Part shown: piece by piece, positions 1 through 9,057 of the stretch | How positions within the stretch are numbered: position 1 is the stretch's first letter | How the letters are laid out: each line of letters opens with the position of its first letter | Assembly: GCF_022179545.1 (NCBI RefSeq) | Contig: NZ_AP025518.1 | Span: forward strand, 3,968,001 to 4,032,000 | Reading direction: 5' to 3' | Source: Mycolicibacterium fortuitum subsp. fortuitum | Lineage (GTDB): Bacteria > Actinomycetota > Actinomycetes > Mycobacteriales > Mycobacteriaceae | DNA length: 64,000 nt | Notes under the pieces: model-generated | What the model was told of the DNA's origin: nothing | Database searches by the model: none | What the model saw: only the letters and a program-made list of their open reading frames with translations | Program-made: the position numbers and the translations under genes

Positions 1-1
1 C

Positions 2-631
2 GAACACGTCACCGCGCGCGAAGGCACCACAGGTGCCACCCAGGCCGCGGAATTGCGAAAAGCCGTTGAGGACCGCCTTGCCGGTCAGGACCTGGCCACC
101 GAATTACAACTGATGGCCGATCTGCGGGCCGCCGTGCCATCCGGTTCGCACACCTTCTGGGACATGACGATCGCCGGATACTGGGCCTGGTCGGTGTGGG
201 ACCCGCAAGACGGCGGGTTCCATTCCGCCCAGGGCGCAGGCGGTTTGGGCTTCGCCTTCCCGGCCGCTCTGGCGGCGGCGATCGCCACCGGCGAGCGGAC
301 GTTCGCGGTGTCCGGTGACGGCGGTGCCATGTACTCGATCGCAGAACTGGCCACCGCCCGCCAGCACGACGCCAACATCACCTGGCTGATCGTCGATGAC
401 GGCGGCTACGGGATCCTGCGGGAGTACATGACCGCGGAATTCGGCACTGCGACCGCCACCGAGCTGGCCCGGCCCGACTTCGCGCAGCTTGCAGCCAGTT
501 TCGGAATTCCCGCACATACCGCCACACCCGACAACGTCGGGCAGATGGTGGCCGCCACATTCGGCACCGACGGTCCCGCCGTGATCGTCCTGCCCGCCGT
601 ACTGAAGATGTTCGCCCCCACTCACCTCTGA
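2..631 (+). CDS. Thiamine diphosphate-dependent enzyme, C-terminal part (5' truncated by window edge)
   Basis: The frame is open from the first bases, so the gene starts outside the window and only about 209 C-terminal residues are seen. This part is the TPP-binding domain of the acetolactate synthase/benzoylformate decarboxylase superfamily: GDGG followed about 25 residues later by VDDGGYG, the Mg-TPP motif, although the usual closing Asn-Asn is Asp-Asp here. The enzyme should decarboxylate or ligate a 2-oxo acid; the substrate cannot be told without the N-terminal domains. A sodium:solute symporter starts 14 bases downstream on the same strand, which suggests a shared operon for uptake and use of an organic acid. 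The superfamily is firm, the exact reaction is not. Confidence 0.85.
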   Translation, partial: EHVTAREGTTGATQAAELRKAVEDRLAGQDLATELQLMADLRAAVPSGSHTFWDMTIAGYWAWSVWDPQDGGFHSAQGAGGLGFAFPAALAAAIATGERTFAVSGDGGAMYSIAELATARQHDANITWLIVDDGGYGILREYMTAEFGTATATELARPDFAQLAASFGIPAHTATPDNVGQMVAATFGTDGPAVIVLPAVLKMFAPTHL

Positions 632-645
632 CCGAAGGATCCATC

Positions 646-2118
646 GTGGGTAAACCAGTCGATATCGCGATCGTCGTCATCTATCTCGTCGCGATGCTCG
701 CCTTCGGATTCTGGGGTAAGACCCGGACCAAGGACTCCGCAGACTTCCTGGTCGCGGGTCGGCGGCTCGGACCCACGTTGTACACCGGCACCATGGCTGC
801 CGTCGTCCTCGGCGGCGCATCCACTGTCGGCGGTGTGGGTCTCGGCTACAAATGGGGAGTTTCTGGCATGTGGCTGGTGGTGGCAATCGCCGTCGGACTG
901 CTGGCGCTGAGCCTGTTCTTCGCCGGGCCGATTCAGCGCCTTCGGGTCTACACCGTCGCGCAGATGCTGAGCCTGCGCTACGGGGTCGACGCAACCTCGG
1001 CCTCCGGGCTCGTCATGGCGGCCTACACCCTGATGCTGTCGGTCACCTCGACCATCGCCTACGCGACGGTGTTCAACGTGCTGTTCGGCACGGGCAGAAC
1101 ACTTTCGGTGGTCATCGGCGGCATGGTCGTCATGCTGTACTCGTCTATCGGCGGCATGTGGTCGATCACCCTGACCGACATGGTGCAGTTCGTCCTCAAG
1201 ACCGTCGGGGTGTTCTTCCTGCTGCTTCCGTTCACCTGGCACCGGGCCGGCGGCTTCGACGGAATCCGGGAACGCGCCGGAGACGCCGTGTTCAGCCTCA
1301 CCTCCATCGGCACCGACACGATCATCACATTCTTCGTGGTGTACAGCTTCGGAATGCTGATCGGGCAGGACATCTGGCAGCGGGTGTTCACCGCGCGCTC
1401 CCCGCAGGTCGCCCGCTGGGGTGGCACGACAGCCGCGATCTACTGCGTGTTCTACGGAATCGCCGGGGCGCTGATCGGTTTGGCCGCATCGACCTTCATG
1501 CCCGACATCGAGGCCAAGGACGACGTCTACGCCCAGATCGCGGAAGCCATTCTGCCCGTGGGGATCAGCGGCATCGTGCTGGCGGCGGCCGTCGCCGCGA
1601 TGATGTCGACCGCATCGGGCGCGCTGATCGCGACCGCCACCGTGGCCCGCACCGACATCAAGCCGATGCTGATGCGGTTGGTGGGCCGCAGGCCCGAGGA
1701 GACCGAAAACCCTGAGGTGGACGTGCATTCCGACCGTCGCTATGTCGCGGTGCTCGGCGTCGTCGTGATCATCATCGCCGCGTTGCTCAACGACGTGGTC
1801 GGTGCACTGACGATTGCCTACGACATCCTGGTGGGCGGGCTGCTGGTGCCGATCCTCGGCGGGTTCCTGTGGAAGCGGGCCACCGGTGCGGGTGCCCTGG
1901 CAGCGATGGCAGTGGGCACCCTGGTCACACTGGGCACCATGGCGGTCGTAGGTGACGTGCTCGCCAACGAGCCCATCTACTTCGGCCTGGTTTCCAGCTT
2001 GATCACCTACGTCGGGGTGAGCCTGGCGACTCCGCGTACATCGCCGGAAGTGCTGCGAGTGTGGGACGACCGGCTCAGTGGCCACGAACAGGCCGACGTT
2101 CCCATGGCCACGTCATGA
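646..2118 (+). CDS. Sodium:solute symporter family (SSS) transporter
   Basis: A 490-residue integral membrane protein with about 13 hydrophobic segments spread over its whole length, as in the SSS family of Na+-coupled importers. Typical signs are the N-terminal pattern FLVAGRRLGP, the glycine-rich second helix (GGASTVGG) and the run TASGALIATATVARTD near residue 330. The start is a GTG 14 bases after the preceding stop; a GGATCC-like stretch lies in the ribosome-binding position but is weak. Position after a TPP enzyme suggests import of a carboxylate or keto acid, which is inference. The last 44 bases overlap the convergent membrane-protein gene on the other strand. Confidence 0.9.
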   Translation: MGKPVDIAIVVIYLVAMLAFGFWGKTRTKDSADFLVAGRRLGPTLYTGTMAAVVLGGASTVGGVGLGYKWGVSGMWLVVAIAVGLLALSLFFAGPIQRLRVYTVAQMLSLRYGVDATSASGLVMAAYTLMLSVTSTIAYATVFNVLFGTGRTLSVVIGGMVVMLYSSIGGMWSITLTDMVQFVLKTVGVFFLLLPFTWHRAGGFDGIRERAGDAVFSLTSIGTDTIITFFVVYSFGMLIGQDIWQRVFTARSPQVARWGGTTAAIYCVFYGIAGALIGLAASTFMPDIEAKDDVYAQIAEAILPVGISGIVLAAAVAAMMSTASGALIATATVARTDIKPMLMRLVGRRPEETENPEVDVHSDRRYVAVLGVVVIIIAALLNDVVGALTIAYDILVGGLLVPILGGFLWKRATGAGALAAMAVGTLVTLGTMAVVGDVLANEPIYFGLVSSLITYVGVSLATPRTSPEVLRVWDDRLSGHEQADVPMATS

Positions 2119-2767
2119 GCGCCCACACACCTGCCACCAAGGCGCTGGCCACCAACACGTAGACCGGCCATGGCCCCATCAAGTCGAGCAGCGACGCGGT
2201 CGCGGGCTTGGCATTGAGGAAGCCGTAGTTGGTGCCTGCGATGCCGTTGAATGCCATGGTGCCCGCCGCCCACCCCGCGGTCACCACGACCACCAGCCGG
2301 TAGTCACGCCAGCATGGACGCATCCCGCGGCCCCACGTCAAATAGATTGCCGCCCACACCACCAGCAGATGGATCGACCAGAACGCCAGGAACTCATAGT
2401 GCGGGAAGTCCGCGCTCTTGAGCACCGGCGAGATCAAGGCCTGCGTGCTCAGCACCAGACCCCAGTAGTAGGTCAGGACGAACGCCCAGTGGTGCTGTGA
2501 CCACAGTGCGTAAGCGCCCACGACCGTTGCCAGGTCGGTCAACCGCAGCGGCACCGACCGTTCGATCGAAGGTGGGATCAGGGTGTAGACGAGCATTGCG
2601 ACGTAAATCGCGGCGGTCAGCGCACCGAGAATACGACTGAAGGCCAAAGATTGGCGTTCGGTCTGGCGCCGTCCGAGCCACACCAGCAGCGCCGCCCCGA
2701 CGATGAACACGGCGATGGCGACCCAATGCGACGGGCCGTACACCGTGAATTGCCGCTGGGACAGCAC
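2075..2767 (-). CDS. TIGR02206/YwaF-like integral membrane protein
   Basis: A 230-residue protein with about seven hydrophobic helices and almost no soluble part. The layout, the opening FTVYGPSHW and the late NGIAGTNYGFLNAKP segment match the TIGR02206 (YwaF) membrane family, whose function is unknown. It begins with GTG. It ends inside the 3' end of the convergent symporter gene (44-base overlap) and lies 7 bases downstream of the TldE-like gene on the same strand, so it may be the last gene of the tldD-tldE transcript. No catalytic motif was recognised. Confidence 0.8.
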   Translation of the reverse strand: MLSQRQFTVYGPSHWVAIAVFIVGAALLVWLGRRQTERQSLAFSRILGALTAAIYVAMLVYTLIPPSIERSVPLRLTDLATVVGAYALWSQHHWAFVLTYYWGLVLSTQALISPVLKSADFPHYEFLAFWSIHLLVVWAAIYLTWGRGMRPCWRDYRLVVVVTAGWAAGTMAFNGIAGTNYGFLNAKPATASLLDLMGPWPVYVLVASALVAGVWALMTWPWERRPVRGH

Positions 2768-2774
2768 TCCTACC

Positions 2775-4136
2775 TCATTGCGCTTGGCTCACCGAGGACA
2801 TGTGGAAATCCGGGATGCGCAGCGTCGGCATCGATGCCCGGGTCGCCCAATCGCCCCACTCGCGCGGCAGGGTGATCTCGCTGACGCCGGCTTCGGTGGC
2901 GCGCCGCAGTAGGTCCAGCGGGCTCTCGTTGAACCGGAAGTTGTTCACCGCGGCAGTCACCTCGCCGTCCTCGATCAAATAGACACCGTCACGGGTCAGC
3001 CCTGTCAGCAGCAGCACCGTGGGATCGACCTCGCGGATGTACCAGAGTGTGGTCAACAGCAGACCACGTTCGGTGCCTGCGATCATATCCGCCAAATCCT
3101 TTGCACCACCGGTCATCAGCAAGTTGTCGGCGGGAACGGCCACGGGTGTGCCGTACTCGGCCGCGACGGCCCGCGGGTAGGCCAGAGCGTTGACCACACC
3201 GTCGCGGATCCAGTCCACCCGTCCGATGTCCATACCGTTGTCGAAGATCGACACTCGCTCCGAGGAGCTACCCACCGCGACGAACGGTTGGCAGGCCAGC
3301 GGTTCGGCCAGCGGGTCGGAGTACAACGTCAGACCCAGATCTGTGAGCTTCTCCCCCACCCGCGTTCCGCCGGGCGCCGACAACGCGGTACGCCCTTCCT
3401 GCGCTCCGCGGCCGTCCATGGTCCAGGTCAGGTAGATCATCATGTCGGCCACCGTCGAGGGCGGCATCAGCGTCTCGTACCGCCCGGCCGGTAGATCGAC
3501 GGTCCGGTCCGCCCAACCCAGCTTCAGTGTCAGCTCGTCGAGTAGCGAATCCACGCGCACATCAACGAAGTCCGCTGTGCTGACCCCGGCCCAGACACTC
3601 GCGCCGTCGCGCTTGGCGTTGATCTCCACCGAGCCGGTCGGCTGCGTGAACCGGCGACGCAGGCCGCTCGAGGTGGCCAGGAACGTCGTCTCCATGACGT
3701 GGCGGGCGTATCCGTAGAGCTGGTCGGAACCGGCGAATCCCTTGGCCAGGTCATCGGCGATGCCGCCGAATACCCGCGCGCCGGTGCTCGCCACGGGTGC
3801 ATCCCAGTCCGCCGGTGCGCCGGTGGCGGGCAGGGGCGGTGCGGCATCGCGCGCCTCGGGCGAGGCCGATGCGGCGCGCTGCGCGGCGGCCACCAAGTCC
3901 GGGATCACGGCTGGATCCACCTCGGTGGAGCGCACCGACCCGACATGTGCCTTGTCGCCGCGTCGCACGATCGAGATCACGGTGATGGTGCGGCTGACCG
4001 TCTCACCGTTGGTCGTCATCGAGTTGCCGGCCCATCGCAGCGAGGCGTCGGCCCGGTCCGTCACCAACACCGTGGTTTCGGTGCCGGGATCGGCTGCACG
4101 CAACGCGATGTCGACGACCTGCTGTGCGCCGATCAT
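2775..4136 (-). CDS. TldE/PmbA-type metallopeptidase partner
   Basis: A 453-residue protein of the TldD/PmbA (U62) family that corresponds by position and size to M. tuberculosis Rv2314c. It lacks an HExxxH metal-binding helix, as TldE subunits do; the zinc-bearing partner is TldD encoded just upstream. The pair is known in other bacteria to cleave unfolded or modified peptides and to help mature microcins and antitoxins. Its ATG overlaps the TldD stop in an ATGA arrangement, so translational coupling is likely. C-terminal half carries the family signature GTERGLLLTTLWYIREVDP. The physiological substrate in mycobacteria is not known. Confidence 0.88.
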   Translation of the reverse strand: MIGAQQVVDIALRAADPGTETTVLVTDRADASLRWAGNSMTTNGETVSRTITVISIVRRGDKAHVGSVRSTEVDPAVIPDLVAAAQRAASASPEARDAAPPLPATGAPADWDAPVASTGARVFGGIADDLAKGFAGSDQLYGYARHVMETTFLATSSGLRRRFTQPTGSVEINAKRDGASVWAGVSTADFVDVRVDSLLDELTLKLGWADRTVDLPAGRYETLMPPSTVADMMIYLTWTMDGRGAQEGRTALSAPGGTRVGEKLTDLGLTLYSDPLAEPLACQPFVAVGSSSERVSIFDNGMDIGRVDWIRDGVVNALAYPRAVAAEYGTPVAVPADNLLMTGGAKDLADMIAGTERGLLLTTLWYIREVDPTVLLLTGLTRDGVYLIEDGEVTAAVNNFRFNESPLDLLRRATEAGVSEITLPREWGDWATRASMPTLRIPDFHMSSVSQAQ

Positions 4137-5650
4137 CGGCCGCCCTCCGTCCGGGTGTTCAGTACGTTGATGCCGCGGAACAGTGCGCTCGGGCAGCCGT
4201 GGCTGACCGGGGCCACCTGCCCGGGCTGGGCCTTGCCGCAGTTGAACGCCCCGCCGAGGCGCCAGGTGGACGGTCCGCCGACGGCTTCCATCGCACCCCA
4301 GAAATCGGTGGTGGTGGCCTGATACGCCACATCGCGCAGCTGGCCGTCCAGCCGGCCGTCTCGGATCCGGTAGAACCGCTGGCCGGTGAACTGGAAGTTG
4401 TACCGCTGCATGTCGATCGACCAGGACTTGTCACCGACGATGTAGATACCGTCGGACACCCGTGAGATCAGATCGTCGGTACTGAGATCCTCGCGACCCG
4501 GCTGCAGTGACACATTGGCCATCCGCTGGATCGGCACATGGTGCGGCGAGTCGGCGTAGGAGCAGCCGTTGGAGCGCGCCTGTCCGAGTCGCGGCGCGAA
4601 CACCCGGTCGAGCTGGTAGCCCACGAAGACACCGTCGCGCACCAGGTCCCAGCTCTGCGCCCGCACCCCCTCGTCATCGAAACCGACCGAGGCCAGGCCG
4701 AATTCGACGGTGCGGTCGGCCGTCACGTTCATCACCGGTGAGCCGTAGCGCATGGTGCCGAGCTTGTCCGGGGTGGCGAACGAGGTGCCGGCGTAGGCCG
4801 CCTCATAGCCGATGGCCCGGTCGTATTCGGTGGCGTGTCCGATCGATTCGTGGATGGTGAGCCACAGGTTGGACGGATCGATCACCAGGTCGGTGGGTCC
4901 GGCGATGACCGAGGGAGCCTTGGTCTTCTCGGCCAGCAGTGTCGGCAGCTCGGCCAGCTCGGCGGTCCAGTCCCAGACGTCGTCGCCGGCCAGCGCCTCC
5001 CAGCCCCGTGCGGTCGGCGGAGCCAGGGTCCGCATGGTTTCGAACGATCCGGCCGCGGAGTCGACCGCGACGGCCTCCATCGTCGGCATCACCCGTACCC
5101 GCTGCTGGGTGATCGAGGAGCCGAAGGTATCGGCGTAGAAGGTCTGTTCCTTGACCGCGTGGGCCCCGGCCGACACGTGGTCCACGCCGTCGGACGCGAG
5201 CAGCCGGTGTGAGTATTCGCCGAGCAGCGCGATCTTGTCGGAGGCGGGGACGACGAACGGGTCGACGCCGTAGTCGGACACCCAGGTCACATCGTCGTAG
5301 ACGGGTTCGGCAGCCAACTCGATGCGCTCGGCGTTCAACGGGGCGAGGGTCTTGGCCACCTGCACCGCGCGCCGCGCCGTTTCGGCTGCCACCTGCGGCG
5401 CCAGCTCGGCGTGCGAGGCGAACCCCCACGTGCCGTCGACGATCACCCGCACCGCGAGACCGACTTCGCGGTTGACCACCGACATCTCCAACTCGCCGTC
5501 GCGCAGTTGGATGATCTCGGTGGTGATGCGGTGTATCCGCAGGTCGGCGTAGCTGGCTCCGGCAGCGGCCGCCGCGGTCAGCGCCGCGTCGGCCAACTCG
5601 GACCGGCGCAGCTCCAAGAAGTCGGCGTCCACACGTCGTTGAGCTGTCAC
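4133..5650 (-). CDS. tldD: TldD-type zinc metalloprotease
   Basis: A 505-residue TldD-family protease, corresponding to Rv2315c in M. tuberculosis. The active-site helix is visible as HESIGH at residues 267-272, the HExxxH zinc motif of the family. Length and the central LTIHESIGHATEYDRA context are typical. It is the first gene of a coupled pair with the TldE partner, whose start overlaps this stop by four bases. TldD/TldE form a heterodimer in which TldD carries the metal and TldE completes the peptide channel. No peptide precursor gene was recognised beside the pair, so a housekeeping role in peptide turnover is as likely as natural-product maturation. Confidence 0.92.
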   Translation of the reverse strand: MTAQRRVDADFLELRRSELADAALTAAAAAGASYADLRIHRITTEIIQLRDGELEMSVVNREVGLAVRVIVDGTWGFASHAELAPQVAAETARRAVQVAKTLAPLNAERIELAAEPVYDDVTWVSDYGVDPFVVPASDKIALLGEYSHRLLASDGVDHVSAGAHAVKEQTFYADTFGSSITQQRVRVMPTMEAVAVDSAAGSFETMRTLAPPTARGWEALAGDDVWDWTAELAELPTLLAEKTKAPSVIAGPTDLVIDPSNLWLTIHESIGHATEYDRAIGYEAAYAGTSFATPDKLGTMRYGSPVMNVTADRTVEFGLASVGFDDEGVRAQSWDLVRDGVFVGYQLDRVFAPRLGQARSNGCSYADSPHHVPIQRMANVSLQPGREDLSTDDLISRVSDGIYIVGDKSWSIDMQRYNFQFTGQRFYRIRDGRLDGQLRDVAYQATTTDFWGAMEAVGGPSTWRLGGAFNCGKAQPGQVAPVSHGCPSALFRGINVLNTRTEGGR

Positions 5651-5686
5651 GCCCCCACGGTAGCGGCGCGAGCGGGGCGGCTCGGT

Positions 5687-6241
5687 TCAGGCACCGCCGA
5701 TGCGGCGCAGCCACGTCTCGACGTCGCGGTGGCGCGTGAACCGGACGATGTGCAGGTGGGGCACGTGCAGTCCCAGCTCAGGAATGGTGTCGCGGAGCTT
5801 GTTTCGGGTGCGAAAACCCCAGCGCAAGATGTGGTCCGGGTCGGTGAAGATGGTGCACAGCGGCGGTTCGATGTTGCCGTTCCACAATTCGATGCGGCCG
5901 ACGCGTCTGCGGAGAGTCCGGCGCGTCAACTGGCCCATCGACACCGGGGTCGGCAGGTCGAGCCACAGCAGCGTGTCGGCGCGCGCCAGGATCTGACCGC
6001 GCACAGCGCGGTACTGCCATTCGATCACCCAGGAATCCCCCGCAATGAACTGTTCGACGTCGCTGACGAACGTCGGCCGGGGTACCCACCCGGGCCCGTG
6101 ATACAGGCTGTCGATCTCGACGTAGGGAAGGTCGAATCGGCGCGACAGTCGCCTCGCAAGCGTCGTCTTGCCCGATCCTGTCGTCCCGGCCACAGCGATG
6201 CGCCGCGGCTCCCAGGTCACCGAATCCTGAGCCGTCAACAC
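5687..6241 (-). CDS. P-loop NTPase, adenylate/shikimate kinase-like (FlaR-type)
   Basis: About 184 residues with a Walker A motif GTTGSGKT close to the N-terminus, followed by DLPYVEIDSLYHGPGW, a pattern of small AAA/kinase-like proteins annotated as adenylate kinase or FlaR-like. The frame stays open upstream to 6523, but those codons would run into the divergent sulfatase gene, so I choose the GTG at 6241 (TTG at 6238 is an alternative). The intergenic space to the sulfatase start is then only about 33 bases, with little room for leaders, so leaderless transcripts are plausible. Substrate unknown; probably phosphorylates a nucleotide or small molecule. Confidence 0.8.
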   Translation of the reverse strand: MLTAQDSVTWEPRRIAVAGTTGSGKTTLARRLSRRFDLPYVEIDSLYHGPGWVPRPTFVSDVEQFIAGDSWVIEWQYRAVRGQILARADTLLWLDLPTPVSMGQLTRRTLRRRVGRIELWNGNIEPPLCTIFTDPDHILRWGFRTRNKLRDTIPELGLHVPHLHIVRFTRHRDVETWLRRIGGA

Positions 6242-6274
6242 CAGACCGATCTTAATGAGGCATACCGTGTGGAC

Positions 6275-7942
6275 ATGACGAAGCTCAGCAGGCGGAAGGT
6301 TCTGGGTGGCGCGGCGGTGGCCGCTGGTGCGGCCGCGATGGGATTCGGCGGTTACGAACTGTTGGGGCGGCGCGGACCCGCATCGGCCGGCCAACCCAAC
6401 ATCCTCGTGGTGATCGTCGACCAGATGCGCGCGCCGCAATGGTTCCCCGATACCCAGCAGCTCGGCGCACTGCTGCCCAACCTCGACCGGCTGCGGACAC
6501 GCAGCACCGTCTTCGGTTCGCACTACAGCGCGTCGAACATGTGCACGCCGTCACGCGGGGTCCTGACCACCGGGTTGTACTCGCACCAGACCGGCTGTCT
6601 GTACACCGGTGAGGGCCCCACCGAGTCGACACTGGCGGTCCGGTTCCCCACCTGGGGCACGATGTTGCGGGACGCCGGATACCGCACCTGGTGGTGGGGC
6701 AAGTGGCACCTGGGCAGCGCCGCCGACAACACGCCCGACGGTCTGGACGTCCACGGCTTCTCCGGCGGCACCTACCCGTCACCCAACGGCGCACCGAATC
6801 AGGGTCTGCAGCAGGACCCGTCGATCGTCGATCAGTTCACCGAGTGGTTCGATGCCCACGCCGGCGAAGGCCCGTGGTGCACGACCGTGTCGCTGGTGAA
6901 TCCGCACGACATCTGCTGGTGGCCCAAAAATCCGCTGCCGGAAGATGTTCCGCCCGTATTCAGCGCAAAGCCGGTGAACTTCGAGACCGCTGACGATCTG
7001 CGTCGCCGCGGCAAACCCCAGCTGCAGATCGACTACATGAATTTCATGTCGCCGTTGATGACGGGCGCCATGGACTACACCGGGCCCGACGCGGCGGCAC
7101 AGTGGGCACGCTGCCTGGACATGTACCTGTGGCTGCATCAGCAGGTGGACACCCAGATCGGCCGGGTGCTCGACACTCTCGCGTCGAGGCCGGACGTGGA
7201 CAACAACACCGTCGTCGTATTCACCTCTGACCACGGCGAGTACGCCGGGTCGCATGGCCTGCGCGGCAAGGGCGCTGCGGTCTACGAGGAGAGCATCCGG
7301 GTGCCGCTCTACATCCGTGATCCGTCAGGTCATCTGACACCCAATCCCGGCGATACCCGGACCCAGCTGACTTCCAGCGCCGACTTCGCGGCGCTGTTGT
7401 TGACCATTGCGCACGGCGATGCCGGCTGGCGTTCCGACTCCCGCTATTCCTACCTGTCCGAGCGTGCCGATATCGCCGGTATGGCCGCCGACGCCACCGC
7501 ACCGGGCCGGCCATGGATCGCCCACGCCACCGACGACATGTCGGTCGAGGAGATGGCGGCCTTGATGAAATCCCCACTGGCAAAGAAGTTCTTCGGCACT
7601 TCCGGGCCGGCGATGGAGATCCCGACTTCGGCGCCCAGCCACATCGTGGCCGTGCGCACCCCGGAGGCCAAGCTCGGCATGTACACCTACTGGAAGCCCG
7701 GCACCATGGACATCGACACCTCCCGGCCCAGCCATCACGAACTCTACGACTACGCAATCGATTCCGGTGTTCAGGAGCTCGACAACGTGGCCGGACGCAG
7801 CGCCAAGCAGGCCGACCTGCAGGCGTTGCTCGACCACCAGGTACTTCCTGAACTTCGGGCCCCGCTGCCGGCGTTCCTCAACGAGGCGCAGGAGCAGGGG
7901 TTGGCGAATATGAAGGAGCTCGCCCAGCTGCGCGGAGGCTGA
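6275..7942 (+). CDS. Tat-exported type I sulfatase
   Basis: A 555-residue alkaline-phosphatase-superfamily sulfatase. The N-terminus has a twin-arginine signal (SRRKVLGG) followed by a hydrophobic stretch, so the enzyme should be exported folded. The formylglycine motif is C90-T-P-S-R94, followed by the usual GLYSHQTG; metal-binding residues include D49 after the first strand and the later TSDHGEYAGSHG. The Cys at the active site needs a formylglycine-generating enzyme, not encoded nearby. ATG 6275 is chosen because it puts the RR motif at residues 6-7; a GTG two codons upstream is possible. Likely substrate is a sulfated lipid, sugar or aryl ester; not resolvable here. Confidence 0.9.
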   Translation: MTKLSRRKVLGGAAVAAGAAAMGFGGYELLGRRGPASAGQPNILVVIVDQMRAPQWFPDTQQLGALLPNLDRLRTRSTVFGSHYSASNMCTPSRGVLTTGLYSHQTGCLYTGEGPTESTLAVRFPTWGTMLRDAGYRTWWWGKWHLGSAADNTPDGLDVHGFSGGTYPSPNGAPNQGLQQDPSIVDQFTEWFDAHAGEGPWCTTVSLVNPHDICWWPKNPLPEDVPPVFSAKPVNFETADDLRRRGKPQLQIDYMNFMSPLMTGAMDYTGPDAAAQWARCLDMYLWLHQQVDTQIGRVLDTLASRPDVDNNTVVVFTSDHGEYAGSHGLRGKGAAVYEESIRVPLYIRDPSGHLTPNPGDTRTQLTSSADFAALLLTIAHGDAGWRSDSRYSYLSERADIAGMAADATAPGRPWIAHATDDMSVEEMAALMKSPLAKKFFGTSGPAMEIPTSAPSHIVAVRTPEAKLGMYTYWKPGTMDIDTSRPSHHELYDYAIDSGVQELDNVAGRSAKQADLQALLDHQVLPELRAPLPAFLNEAQEQGLANMKELAQLRGG

Positions 7943-8021
7943 GCCGACAAAACGGCTTCCCGGCGACGTTCGAGGTACTAGCGTCTGTGCGACGTCGTTC
8001 GTTCGCCAGGAGGTTCGCGTC

Positions 8022-9008
8022 ATGCGTGTGTTGGTCACCGGCGGTACCGGATTTGTGGGTGGATGGAGCGCGAAAGCGATTGCCGATGCCGGACATTCGG
8101 TCCGCTTCCTGGTACGTAATCCTGACCGCTTGCAGACCAGCGTCGCCAAGCTCGGGGTCGACGTGTCCGACCATTCCGTGGGTGACATCACCGACCGCGA
8201 CTCCGTCATGCGTGCCCTCGAGGGCTGCGACGCCGTCTTGCACAGTGCAGCGCTGGTCGCGACCGACCCGAGTCAGACGGCGCAGATGATGAGCACCAAC
8301 ATGGACGGTGCGCGCAATGTGCTCGGCGGTGCCGTCGAACTCGGTCTCGATCCGATCATCCACGTATCGAGCATCACCGCCCTGTTCAATCCCGATGTGG
8401 AAACGCTGGAAGCGGACCTGCCGGTGTTCGGCGGGACCGACGGCTACGGGCGGTCCAAAGCTCAGGTCGAGATCTATGCCCGCGGAATGCAGGACGCCGG
8501 CGCGCCGGTGAACATCACCTATCCCGGCATGGTCATGGGCCCGCCGGTCGGCAACCAGTTCGGGGAAGCCGGCGAGGGGGTGGCCGCCGCGTTGCAACTC
8601 GGCGCGATCCCCGGCCGCAGCGCCGCCTGGACCATTGTCGACGGTCGTGACCTGGCGGCCCTGCACGTCGCGCTACTCGAACCCGGGCGCGGGCCTCGTC
8701 GCTACATGGCCGGCGGTCACCGCATACCGGTGGACCAGCTGGCCAAGCTGCTCACCGAGGTCGGCAACAAGACCATGTTCGCCGTTCCGGTGCCCGACAC
8801 CGTGCTGCGTGTGGCCGGCCAGGTGCTCGACCGGATGGGACCGTTCCTGCCGTTCCAGACACCGTTCACCGAGGCCGGGATGCAGTACTACACGCAGATG
8901 CCGGCGTCTGACGACTCACCGAGCGAACGGGACCTGGGCATCACCTACCGAGATCCACGAATCACCTTGGCTGACACTGTCGCCGGATTCCGGGGCCTCA
9001 ACAGCTGA
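8022..9008 (+). CDS. NAD(P)-dependent epimerase/dehydratase-like extended SDR
   Basis: A 328-residue extended short-chain dehydrogenase. It opens with the Rossmann motif GGTGFVGG (residues 7-14) and has the catalytic pair Y142xxxK146 with Ser116/117. The late part resembles NAD-dependent epimerase/dehydratases and 3-beta-hydroxysteroid dehydrogenase-like proteins found in many copies in mycobacteria. A good ribosome-binding site, AGGAGG at 8008-8013, fixes the ATG start at 8022. It stands alone between the sulfatase (80 bases upstream) and a strong hairpin at its 3' end. The substrate is unknown; a lipid or sterol intermediate would fit the genus but this is inference. Confidence 0.88.
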   Translation: MRVLVTGGTGFVGGWSAKAIADAGHSVRFLVRNPDRLQTSVAKLGVDVSDHSVGDITDRDSVMRALEGCDAVLHSAALVATDPSQTAQMMSTNMDGARNVLGGAVELGLDPIIHVSSITALFNPDVETLEADLPVFGGTDGYGRSKAQVEIYARGMQDAGAPVNITYPGMVMGPPVGNQFGEAGEGVAAALQLGAIPGRSAAWTIVDGRDLAALHVALLEPGRGPRRYMAGGHRIPVDQLAKLLTEVGNKTMFAVPVPDTVLRVAGQVLDRMGPFLPFQTPFTEAGMQYYTQMPASDDSPSERDLGITYRDPRITLADTVAGFRGLNS

Positions 9009-9037
9009 CGGCCGGAAGCGCACTGGCTTCCGGCCGT
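9008..9037. terminator. Strong hairpin between convergent genes
   Basis: Twelve-base perfect stem (ACGGCCGGAAGC with GCTTCCGGCCGT) around a six-base loop, beginning at the last base of the SDR stop codon and ending 20 bases before the end of the convergent cutinase gene. There is no U-tract, which is common for mycobacterial terminators. It would act in both directions. Confidence 0.7.
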
Positions 9038-9057
9038 CGACCTGCGTTCAGTGGACG

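Noticed and set aside
5411..6274. N-terminal extension of the sulfatase
   Set aside because: The frame is open but lies antisense to the kinase gene and gives a sequence without domain pattern; the Tat signal begins at ATG 6275.
6242..6523. N-terminal extension of the P-loop kinase
   Set aside because: Would overlap the sulfatase coding sequence; the Walker A position fits a start at 6241.
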